Assembly: GCA_963978905.1 (NCBI GenBank)
Contig: OZ022256.1
Span: 24,169,886-24,233,885 of the forward strand
Origin: Trichostrongylus colubriformis
Lineage: Eukaryota > Nematoda > Chromadorea > Rhabditida > Trichostrongylidae
Direction: 5' to 3'
DNA length: 64,000 nt
A model generated the notes under the pieces. The model was given only the letters and a program-made list of their open reading frames with translations, was not told the DNA's origin and searched no databases. Position 1 is the first letter of the stretch. Each line of letters begins with the position of its first letter. The position numbers and the translations under genes are program-made. This document shows positions 11,605-21,245 of the stretch, piece by piece.

Positions 11605-14600
11605 CTGAAAGATGATTCAGACTCCAGCTTCCCTTGTTATGGTTTAGAATCTACTCAGATTATGATACATTTGTTAAGTCCTTGTAGAAGAGCTCGGAAG
11701 TCAAGAGTTGTCCTCCAGTATCGAAAGTCCATATTCTACACAAATCGCCACGTTGTGGCAATGTAATCACTGATGTCAATGGTACTAGATTCCAAGTTGA
11801 GAAACAGAAGAGTTCAAAAAAGTTCAGAATGTTCCTACGAATTTCCATCAGCGGCGCTGAGGGAAAGAGATACCCAGTAATCGTTCCATAGGGAAATGAT
11901 ATGGTTCGAACATGATAGCCACCGACGAAAATTCGTTCGCATAGCAAGGGTATCAAGATCCGCTTCGAAGAAGACGAGAATTCTCTAGACGATATCATAA
12001 CTAATTCATAAAAATAAGTCATGAATTCAGTTAAACGGCAACCATATTGAGGTAAATCAATAAATGTCCAATGGCTGACAATGGAGACTGCATTACTAAA
12101 CCTACCATCCTTCTACTATAAGAGCCATTAGCTCTGTGTGTCTGTTTGTCGGTATGTCAGCTGTGAATAGGTAATTATGTAAGCATGTTTGTCTGCCTCT
12201 GCGTCCTTGAATGAGTGATTGTGATGGGGAAGACAATAGAGAAAATCAACCACTCACGGGGATGAGCAACTTAATGGTCAGCAGTACCAATCTGAGGATA
12301 TGATATGAAAACCGCTTATTTGAACGCTCTCTTAGTACACACGCACTCATTCCGCGATGTGCTGGCACCGCACTAGGAGTCAGTACAGAAGAACGCGCGA
12401 AGAAATAAGTGCTAGAAGAACAGCACAGTTTGCACTATGTCATTCAAAAGGATACAAGCGGATTAGAACAAATGCACATCTTCAAATAAGCTGTAGCTCT
12501 AATGAGCCACATCATCCGACCATCATCTTCAATTTCCATGACTAAGGAAGCACCTATGGAAGGGTCCACTCGCATAAGCACTAACTCAATAATATCGAAA
12601 ACTATTCAAATTGTTGCTGTTTACAGTTACTGATTTCGCTGGCAGCTGATTGCGCTCGCTGCTACGAAACCAGCATTTAGCAAAAATTCGACCGGTTGTA
12701 TACTGTATTCGTTGAATCACATGCATAGCAAATCTTGCTCAGTTATTGCAAGAGTGATGAGTTATTGGCAAAAGCTTAGTACCGGACGGGACTCAAACCC
12801 GCACTTCATGCTTTCCGGGGTCACACTTGAATTATGCGTGGACCATAGGGAGATTAACAAGAAGAAAAAATTTGACGCCTACCCATTTCCAGGCAGAGAA
12901 GCCGTGCTACGAAGTGTGGCAGTAACGTTTTTTCTCAACGTTGGACCTATGTAAGGGGTACTGGCGAATCCCACTTGCAAACTATGTCAGAGAGAACTCG
13001 GCTTTTGTATCATCGGAGACCTTTTCCTATTCGGGGTCATCCCATTCGAACTGAGCAAAAACCACGACATTCCCTGATATTTGAGGAAGCATTCTCAAAT
13101 CACAGCATCTCCAGATACCAGAAGAAGTGTTCGCGACGCTGGAAGAAGCGGTATTGCTGTAGAGGGCCGAAACGTGCCATTTGTTTGAAAAAGATGTTTT
13201 TCTTGGTCATAATCGAAGGTCCATGACAGAAACTCCGCAGTAACTGATTATGCTTCCACCGCAGACTGTGACCTGTTGCTACTTTTCTAGAAATGGCATT
13301 TTTCTATGGAAATTTTGGCCTAGGCTTTTCCAAACATGCTATTGTTTGTGCAGCTGGATCTCATCAAAACTGAAGTGTTATCGGGAAAGCAAACACAGAA
13401 GCGATCGAGAAAATTAGAGAATGGATCTGGAATGGGAGCAAGCCCTCCTATATGTGTACGCTCAACGTCAACGAACGGATTGCGAGTGCAGTACTCCTAC
13501 AGGGAGGAAAAAAACAGATGCATCCCATTTCACACCTAAAACCTCGAGTAAAGCGAAACGAAGTTATCACGTAACAGATCTAGGATTCGCAGCAGATTTT
13601 ATGCGATGAGACGTTTCCATATGTACATGGCCTCCTCACCATCATCATGACGGAACACCAGCGTTTGACAGAGCTGTTTCAGTGTTGCAATGTATCAGCT
13701 CGCGTGCTAAGATGGTCACTAGAACTCAAAAGGGTAACATCTGAACTCGCTACTCGAAAAGTAAACGAGTGAATTAGCCGATGCCTTGAGGGAAGAAGAA
13801 GCAACTTCATGGTCAGAGTCACTCGGAAGAGTGAATAAAGAGTCGATGTGGCTGTAAGGATTGAGGCAGGACCCATATTTTGTAGAAGTAATCCGATGAG
13901 TAGAAATCGAGGAGTGGGAGCTGCTCATGTCAATGTTCGCCACTTTTTTCTATCCAACACATCTGCCGTGGCTTTTACTTCCGTGGGATCGGTCTTGATG
14001 ACGTCCCTTCACCTTTTCTTTGAGGCTCCTCGCGGTCGCTTGCTGAGAACTTTGAACTCTGCAGCCTTCTTATTTAGGGTGGTCTGCCGACCTCCTCAGC
14101 TCGTGCCCTACCATCTTAGCCGCCGCTCTGATGCCGTGGCGTTCCCATTCCTGATCCTGTCGACCCGCGTGCAGAATGTAGCTGCTTCTTGTGATTCGTT
14201 GTTATGGACTAGCACTCGCTGCCACAGAGCATTGCGGGTCTTGATAGCCTGCCCTTGAAATCCTGGAGCGCCATCGATCGCGGAAGATCCCTAAGAACTC
14301 TCTTCACTTCAGCCACGCCATATTTATTCGAGCTTTCATGGGCTGATCTACCGTACCATCCTCGGCTATATCACTCCCAGTTATCGGAATTCCTGAACCC
14401 TTCCGATGCTTTTTCCAAGACGGTCCACGATGGACCTGGGACAGTCCTCGGAGCTTAGGAATCTGGTCCTCTTGACTTTTATTCGTGGGCCATTCTCTGG
14501 CAGCCTTGGCTGCATCTCTGCACCATGACGCCTGAAGTTCTCCTCTGGTATCCACTATTAGGGTAATGTCGTCAGCGAGATTATCCTTAATGGTTTCTCT

Positions 14601-17600
14601 ATGAAGTCTTTCACCGTGCCTCCCAAGGTGAGCAGGAAGAGGAAACTGCTCAGAGCTGTGCCCTGGTGTACCCCTACCGAGTTCCCTACTTCCGCTGTCA
14701 GTTCCTGCGAGGTGGATATGACAGCCTCAGCCCCATGGTGCATGTCTTGTTGAAGGGATATGGTCTGACAGAAAGGCTAAATGGAGTTATTGCCATGTTA
14801 CGCAAAAGGAGCAAGGTCTCAACAGGATGAGATACAAGATTACCATTCTGTATGATAATACAACATGATACCGCAAGCCACAACAGGAGAAAGTCTATAC
14901 TTCTTTTTGCATAGAACGAATCCTCTTTCTCCATCAGAAATCATACCCAACGGAGGAATATTAGGTACGATGGATAAATCTTCAAGCGAATACAAGGTCG
15001 GTATCTCCAAGTCATCACGGGAACACATCAGTGACAGTCGAGATGAAAAACAGGACGAAAAACATTTATGATCGAGACAATAGAGTCAACGGCGGATGAT
15101 AATCACAAATAGATTAACGTGTTCATGTGTGGGCACCCACCCAATGAGAAAGCCAAAAAGTCACAAGCAAAACTGGTAGGTGGCTGGGCTGAGCCATTTA
15201 GAGTCATCGACGTGAGTGATAACTCTGCCTTAGTGACCGAATCGTGGGGAACAGGGAACCATTCCGCGTTCAACTCGATCTGGTCAGAACTGTTCCGAAA
15301 GAGATCTCAGATGACCCAATAGAAATAGAGTATGTCAGAGATCGTAAGAGTAAAAAGCCAAAAGTTAGTCGAAAGAAAGTCAAAGGTGCAGCTTATACTG
15401 AAGATTTAAGGGGCGCAGTCATGTTGAGTTCAGCGGACATATATCTGCAATTTCAATGCGTCGATGACTGTTGAGAGGAAAACAATGGGTGACATCGGGG
15501 ACATCCAGTTCCTAGGGGCTTACGAAGGACAACGTTCGGAGACCCTTTGACCGCATGAAAAACTGTCTTAATTCTTATCAGAATGGGAATACAGCGCAGA
15601 GGGTGGAACTCTTCTGAAGTGGTGAAGTGTCGTTAGACACTGAAGCTTTAATGAGAGTTCTCAAAGTAGCCTACGCAATTTGCACGAAGTGAACGGAGAA
15701 CGAATCGATAAAAATTGCAATGTCGATTTTCATAGACCCGCATTTGAGCAGAGCGCTTTTATTATTTTTAAAAGCCTTAGTGCGCGATAGTATGACTGTT
15801 TCGATTGCGTCTGTGAGCGGATGAACCCTTCTGCTACTGCAGAAGGTGCGCTACCACCTCTTCCTGAACGCGCGCTGAACCCTAAATCTGACGATGAGCC
15901 TTTCTCAAGGTCAACATCCATTCTCAATTTAGCCGGCGGGGAAAATTTGGTAGTGGAGGCTCGCTGTCGGCTGCCATGAAACAAGGAGGAGTCAATTTCG
16001 ATAGGTAACACAAGGCAACTTGGGGACAACATCACGTGCCCAACGCCTACCTGTGGGTGTCTGGAAAGCTAAAAAACCCTACCTCCAGGGTCTTGAACTT
16101 TTTCATTCTATTATTTATTCATGTGCGCCCTCAGAGATTTTATGTAGGGTGGCTACCCACGAAAACTATGGTAGTTGTGTCTTCAGAGGCATGCCAGCTT
16201 CGTCACGAGAGTAAGGATGCTTTGAATCATTACTGTTGGGATAGCGCTGATGAGCGCAGCGCGCCGTCCTCTTTACGCTGGGGGTGCGACCAAATTATTA
16301 GGTTGAACCATAATTCCTGTTACACTTTTTATTTTTCTTGTGGAAAACTGTGGAAGCTTCTGGAACATTTGGTAGTGGGGGGTATATAAAGCGAGTGAAA
16401 AGGACTACTGATTACCACATTCATATTCTCTATGGCTTCAACTAGCAGTGAATTTACGGCAATATCGCGAAAGGTGCGAAATTCACGAACACTGCCTCGG
16501 TTCCTCAGCATGCGAGGCCACTAACAAAATTAACCATTCGATGGACCCAGGTACTGTCTCTCATATGGCGGCAGCCCGATGGGTCGATCGGCTCAAATTG
16601 GAACAGGAAAAATTTCAAAAAATTGCATTGAGAAAAAAACTTTTTTTTTTGAAAATTTTCAAAAAAATAGGAAACTGTTACCATTCAACACGACAGCCAC
16701 TGCCGATCTCTACTGCAGGCAATTGGACACCGGAGCGGCAAATCTTGCCGGAAAAGTGGACCAAGACTTCTTCCACCACGACAACGCTCACCCACATGTG
16801 GCAAAGTTGGCGTGTCAAAGGATCCAAGACCTCGGTTAAACGAAGCTCCCCCGTCCACCGTAATCTCCGGGCATGGCCCCAACTGACTACCACCTATTCC
16901 GATCTCTGACCCACTTCCCAGACGGACGGCAGTTCAATGATGAGGATGATCTCAAAATCGACCTCTAGACTTTCTTCAACCAGAAATCCCCAGACTTCTA
17001 TAAGCAAGGCATCTGTCATCTCCCTATCCGCTGGCATTATATTGCTGATTATAATGGTACATATTTTGTTGACTGAAGTTAGACACAAATTAAGAAAAAT
17101 AAATTTGAAATTTTTCGTCAAAATGTAACAGAAATTATGGTTCAACCTAATATCTTCAACAAAGGAAGTTCACTAGGATAAGGGTCGCCTTTGCAGAACG
17201 GTTTCGCAACTTGTATAGGCAAGAAATCCCGGTTCTGTTTTCGGCTAAATCATTTAGGTAGAGCATGGGTATAAGTGAGTGGTTCAATCAACTTTGAAGA
17301 CAAATTTTTGCCCTCGTTCTTCCGTGTTCATATACGATTATATACGCGAAGAGGGACCTTTTCAGAGAGCCACGGTGCATCTCTCTATCTTATGCGTGTT
17401 TAGCGATCCATCCGTGCGAAGCTTTCAGCGCTCATGACACGGGAGCCTAGCATTTCGCAGAAAGCGAGTGTGGTATTCGTGCTCAGTGGTAAAAATTGGA
17501 TGATGTCGCGCATAATTCAACGATATCGCCTGAATGAACACTATGGTCGAGGAACTCGTTCTTGGTGTGCTTTCGTTTAGTTACTCTCCTATATTGAGTT

Positions 17601-20600
17601 AATCAGATCGTCTACTTCCATTACCAACTTTTCGATCGTAACCGAAGGGATTAGGATATCCTCACCGATGAATGGAAGGAATACAGTAACTATTTTGCGA
17701 ATCCAGAACTTCCATATAGCATCGTAGGCGGGATTCGAGAACAGCCGGGATGATGCTAGACCCAGACTGGAGAAACCAGTACACCGTGGATGATACACCA
17801 CCTGAAAATGTTTGGATTGAGTCAATAGTCACAAGTTGCTAGAAATTGTAATTCAATTGCAGTTCTACTAGAATATGCCGAATACCCACCGCAACCTCGA
17901 AGAACACAGTGCCTCTGAAGATGCAGCCGGTGATAAAACAAAGTAACACAACTATGGCCCGATGTCGTGATAAAAGAAGTAGTAGTTCCGCTGCTCTGAA
18001 GAGTCGAGATAAGGTAGAGGAGTGGAAGATGAGAAGATTCCTACCGGCGATCCGAGGTACTCAACAGATACCGCTCTATCGTCGCTGCCATAAGCAGAAA
18101 CGAGCTGCTGCTCAATGTGATATGGGATACAGTAAAGGCGGTCCGAAGATAGCGATGCCACAGGTGAAACAGTGTGAATGATTCAAAGTAGTCTGTATAC
18201 ACCTTAAAGAGAACATTCTTCCCCACTGCTGCATCGTTCTTCACAACGGACATTGGAGTCTAGAGCAGGGAGAACAGAACTCACTTGGAAGCACATAATC
18301 GCGATATAACTCATTGAAATAAATATATCACAGCCAGAGATCCACATCAAATAGATAAGGTTCCTTTGTCGAAGCACCTTAATCAGCTTTTCAATGAAAA
18401 ACAGAAATTCACGTGGGGAAAGCCTTTCACACTGTCACATAAGAATGGCTCTACATAGACCAACCCACGATAGCCGGACTGGATCACCGCTGCGACCTGG
18501 CGCTATATCTTATCCAAGTCAACTAAGGAGTCGATGGCTGCCAGACAGAAACGTGGAGTGCTAGTTGCAGGGCGAAAAACTTGAGGGGATAGCGGAAACA
18601 TAGGACCTTCTCTTTATCACACCTGATAATGAGTTCATAGTGGAAAAGGCGCTAGGACTGCATGCGAACTTATAAAGGGTGCGTCAAAATAAGAATTGTA
18701 ACGAACATATAATATACCCCTGAATAGATCGTCTTTGAGTTGGACGCATGACGAGGAGGGCGTGGAAAATTAGGTGATCGCTTCACGATTCATCCTATGC
18801 TTTGCAGCAGTAGTTTCAGGAGCAGCAATGGAGGTATAGAGTAGCGCACGCCTTGCGCTTCAAAAGGTAGTGGGCACGTCAACATTCGAGCAGTCTGGAA
18901 GGGCACTACTGCGAAATGGCGCGACGGAGCACCAATTTCGCGGATTCGACGGAAATCGAGTAAAAATCAGCCGGTGAGACTGGACCAATGATGTCATGAA
19001 GAGACAGACACGTCTCGTGATGATACCTCCCTTCAGACCCAATTCAAATAACTTCCAACAAGAAGCAGCTGCGGCACTCAGGGCGTTTTCACGGTAATAG
19101 CGGCCTTAGAACAGCCCCTCCACGACGGTCTCAACAGATTTAAGGGACACATTATGAAATGTCGATTGATCATACATCTACACGTTGAGCAAAATCTATG
19201 CTGATACATTCTTTCTAGTTGAAATGGTGAGGCTTTGTCAAGCGGTCAATACTTTCTCAGCACCCTCTATGTTTTTTGACACATTTTCCATACAGTATCA
19301 TCGTACGCGATCCGCGTGTTCAATTTTTCCATATTTCGCTGGTTTTGGAATCGTGCAATACGGCACATGGCAAGTTTCACCAGTTCAGTGACTTGACGGG
19401 GAAAAATTTTAAAATTTTACAAGCCAATCTCCCCGACGTAAATGATCGACCAACCACTGACTACTAACTACTCATACACAGGGTCATACAAAGGATTAGA
19501 AATTTCTACGGAGGTCGTTATTTTTCACGGTTTACGTGTGACCCTCGACCATATCCTTGACGGGTTTTGAGCCCAAAGCGGTTGAAAGCCAATAGTCCTT
19601 CTTTCTCTTGGATGGCAATACTATAATCAGTGATCAAAAACATGGTGCTGGGGGAAGGAGGGGGTTGTATGGTTGTGGTCGGTTTAGAAGTCTGCATTTC
19701 TGAAAAAATGCTTCATGCACGTTCGCGGTCATTTCAAGCAATGGAGGGGAGGGTGCTTTTAATCCGACTTCACCATATCACCGGTACCCTGTTGAGCGAA
19801 CCGAAATAAGACCTCTTCGAAGATTACTCAATCAACGCTGGATCCTGTTTAGCAGAGCTTTATAACATAATGCTTTACTGCACTCTTTCTCTTCCACAGG
19901 AATGATACCGCACTGAAACCATTCCTCTTCAGAGCATTTAAGGATAACACGCTACAGGAAAAGATGCAAAGATGGCAGTGGTTTCTGGTATATCGCGTCA
20001 GATATTCGGGTTTTTTTCGCTCGATCCCAATCTCGCTCGAAAGCGGTGCCTGGTTGTATAATACTAATGTGACGACTGTGCTGACCTATGTCATGGCAAC
20101 TTCTTCCATTTTGCGTAGAATACGATTCCCTCATCGGTATGTATGATACATACCGCCAAGCGACATGCATGAAGTTTCTATGATAATTAAGTTAAATTAG
20201 TTTCGGATTCGAACTCACTTAGTCAGTTTTATCACATCTCCCCCTTCACACCTTGGACCCACAGCCTGAGAAATTCCGTTGATCATAGCCTGCCTCAACG
20301 ATTACGACCCACCCATTCAACGGACCAAATACGACCACCCTGTCGAGGAATCCTCGACGGAGGCGTATGGATCTCAGTATTTATCGCTATGATTGATACA
20401 CTGGGATGGGACGTCTGCTGCAAGATGGCGCGCTGTCCGGTCATTGCTGTGCTACTCCGCAAAAAAGCCTGGATTTCTAGAGCACACAGTGAGCCATATG
20501 TAAATGAAATCCCATAAACATGTTGAAAGAGCATAACTGACTTTTGAGCTATTGAACGTGTAGAACAAGAGAATATTGTGGGTTATACTCACGAGCGCAG

Positions 20601-20772
20601 TCACCAAACCCACACATCCGACAAAAAACATTTTCCATTGCTGAAAATAGCACTGATTACGTAAGATAGTAAGAACTGCTGGATCAACACGAAGACCCAC
20701 TAGAAAGATCTGCGGTCGGTAGAGACACTCGTCCGCATCATCGTATTGCAGCGGTTCAGAGTCGTTCAACAT
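10964..20772 (-). CDS. Rhodopsin-like (class A) neuropeptide-receptor-type GPCR, 8-exon gene model
   Basis: Predicted seven-transmembrane receptor of the plasma membrane, 444 aa, of the nematode peptide-receptor type; ligand unknown. Exons (minus strand): 20772-20542, 18431-18285, 18259-18045, 17995-17890, 17801-17666, 11604-11505, 11420-11306, 11248-10964. All introns are GT-AG and phases agree at each junction; the sum is 1335 bp. Approximate segments: TM1 49-73, TM2 101-123 with Asp112 in SGCDIF, TM3 163-187 followed by ERY at 188-190 (the DRY position), TM4 210-230, ECL2 with Cys240, TM5 268-290, TM6 325-348, TM7 363-387 ending LRLPIY (NPxxY position). ATG at 20772 opens a Cys-containing extracellular N-terminus. 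Odd points: no Cys at the start of TM3, no CWxP in TM6, and a 6,061-bp intron splitting TM5. The donor GTGTGT at 11504 is weak and the C-terminus is uncertain. The family is clear; the exact orthologue is not. Confidence 0.85.
12110..12345 (+). repeat. Dispersed CTGTGTGTCTGT-type repeat, copy A
   Basis: Shares a layout with 42572-42780: a short TATAAG/TATATAAGG box, a CTGTGTGTCTGT tract, then GATTGTGATGGGGAAGACAA or GAAAGTGATAGGTCATTAGA, then AATCA(A)CCACTCA. The two copies are diverged but co-linear. Boundaries are approximate. Confidence 0.45.
12785..13835 (+). pseudogene. Ty3/gypsy pol fragment: reverse transcriptase and RNase H remains
   Basis: The frames shift, but the blocks are diagnostic. 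LCVDHREINKKKKFDAYPFP (12,832-12,890) is the gypsy RT block FCVDYRxLNxxTKFDAYPxP. In another frame, FFSTLDLCKGYWRIPLANY (about 12,930-12,985) is the canonical STLDLxxGYWQIPL block, followed by VIPFEL for MPFGL. At 13,650-13,800, MTEHQRLTELF...NVSARVLRWSLELKR then VNELADAL is the gypsy RNase H C-terminus. The YxDD active-site region is not recognisable and stops and frameshifts are frequent. The element is dead and sits in the GPCR intron. LTRs were not found. Confidence 0.85.
13865..14800 (-). pseudogene. RTE-type LINE reverse-transcriptase fragment nested in the gypsy element
   Basis: Reading the minus strand from 14,780 downward: DMHHGAEAV, then VGVHQGTALSSFLFLLTLG (the LINE RT block VGVHQGSALSPxLF), VKDFIEKP, then LADDITLIVDTRGELQ, which is the catalytic YADD block with Tyr changed to Leu. 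After the conserved MKARINMAWLKW region, the C-terminus near 14,050-13,910 resembles GAPKKRWRDVIKTD...ADVLDRKKW in shifting frames. The 5' endonuclease half is absent. It interrupts gypsy pol between RNase H and integrase, in opposite orientation. Confidence 0.8.
14805..15465 (+). pseudogene. Ty3/gypsy integrase C-terminal part, resumed after the LINE insertion
   Basis: Translation contains ATTGESLYFFLHRTNPLSPS (matches HxATGESPYxLLYGRDPxxPS), then EIIPNGG, and from 15,120 FMCGHPPNEKAKKSQAKLVG (matches VFMRLPxEKAxxxxxKLxxxW), FRVIDVSDNSALVT, and RVQLDLVRTVPKEISDDP. This is the standard C-terminal domain of nematode gypsy integrases. The zinc-binding and DDE core that should precede it are missing. 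Confidence 0.8.
16298..17150 (+). mobile_element. Internally deleted mariner transposon with both TIRs and TA target duplication
   Basis: The 28-bp TIR starts TTAGGTTGAACCATAATTCC and its exact complement (GGTTCAACCTAA) closes at 17150. TA flanks at 16296-16297 and 17151-17152 are the expected target duplication. At 853 bp it is shorter than a typical ~1.3-kb mariner. Transposase remains read QLDTGAANLAGKVDQDFFHH then HDNAHPHVAKLACQRIQDLG, APTDYHLFRSLTHFPDGRQF and ICHLPIRWHYIADYNGTYFV in shifting frames. The N-terminal DNA-binding part is deleted. Inserted in the long GPCR intron. Confidence 0.9.
17666..18431 (-). CDS. GPCR exons 2-5: TM2 to first half of TM5
   Basis: Four exons separated by introns of 25, 49 and 88 bp. 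Exon 2 (18431-18285) ends CAA|GTGAGT and codes ICL1 and TM2. Exon 3 (18259-18045) codes ECL1, TM3 and ERY, ending CCG|GTAGGA in phase 2. Exon 4 (17995-17890) starts after CTCTTCAG and supplies the missing base, then TM4. Exon 5 (17801-17666) starts after CATTTTCAG, carries the ECL2 cysteine, and ends ATCG|GTGAGG in phase 1 in the middle of TM5 (VTVFLPFI). The 25-bp intron between exons 2 and 3 is shorter than nematode introns normally allow, so exon 3's real start may lie further in, or a deletion may have occurred. Confidence 0.8.
18432..20541 (-). other. GPCR intron 1 (2.1 kb)
   Basis: Lies between the TM1 and TM2 exons. A GC-richer patch at about 18,690-19,120 has the look of an old repeat (several partly open frames), but no family was recognised. 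The dispersed repeat copy B is at 20303-20372. Otherwise nothing is seen. Confidence 0.6.
20303..20372 (+). repeat. Dispersed repeat, copy B
   Basis: Second copy of the repeat at 9107-9180. It lies inside GPCR intron 1, ~170 bp from the TM1 exon. Confidence 0.55.
20542..20772 (-). CDS. GPCR exon 1: start codon, extracellular N-terminus and TM1
   Basis: Codes for 77 residues from ATG at 20772-20770. The N-terminus has Cys16 and Cys41 and a QQWKM motif just before a hydrophobic run (FFVGCVGLVTALV) that forms TM1. The donor AAA|GTCAGT at 20541 is weaker than average but keeps phase 0 into exon 2 at 18431 across a 2.1-kb intron. An additional upstream exon cannot be excluded; the open stretch at 21034-21245 is one candidate. 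Confidence 0.75.
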
Positions 20773-21033
20773 TCAGAACGAAGAATTTTCGTGAGGGACT
20801 CTCCTGAAGCGACTACATTGACATTGTGGGAGCTGCACGTATCACCTTCTATACGATAAACGAGAGCAGCCGTCAAGGGATGGAAAAGGAGAATGGCAGT
20901 AAATGAGATTATGTTCAGAGAGCAAAATCAGTGGGTGTAAGAGATTACAAATAGATTGGAAAAGGAATAGAATGAAAAACGAGTTATCACTGCCTAACTC
21001 TCGCTCTTGAAATATTAAAGAGGCCTTGAAATA

Positions 21034-21245
21034 TCAAAGAATCGTCCGTATCCTAGAACCCTGGCTGCTTTTCTGGAAGCGATGACAAATGATATTGGGT
21101 ACCAACAAAGTGAACGAATAAGAAACGGGAATGAATGGTAAGCGATCGCAAATTTTCACATCTTGTATTTCCTTATCCTTGTAGAGTCCATCTATTGGCT
21201 GAAGGTAGTCGACATCGGCTACTTGTGAATGAGACAATGGTTTCG
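21034..21245 (-). CDS. Candidate exon, unknown protein
   Basis: Open from a strong 3' splice site (TTGCCTCCTCACAG|CGAAACC, exon start 21245) to a stop at 21034, reading ...SHSQVADVDYLQPIDGLYKD.... The donor is not obvious; GTACCC near 21,100 is one option. It is about 260 bp upstream of the GPCR start codon on the same strand, so it could be a 5' exon of that gene or the end of a neighbour. No family recognised. Confidence 0.25.

Larger units (their letters stand above)
11605..17665 (-). other. 6.06-kb GPCR intron loaded with transposons
   Basis: Donor ATCG|GTGAGG at 17665 and acceptor ATCTTTCAG ending at 11605 delimit the intron that splits TM5. It contains a dispersed repeat (12110-12345), Ty3/gypsy pieces (12785-13835, 14805-15465), a reversed LINE fragment between them, and an internally deleted mariner (16298-17150). 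The stretch 11,660-12,022 has an unrecognised 120-codon minus-strand frame, and 15,466-16,297 shows no recognisable domain. Confidence 0.75.

Noticed and set aside
12780..12845. Possible minus-strand tRNA (GGTTTGAGTCCC)
   Set aside because: The cloverleaf cannot be completed and the segment belongs to the start of the gypsy RT fragment.
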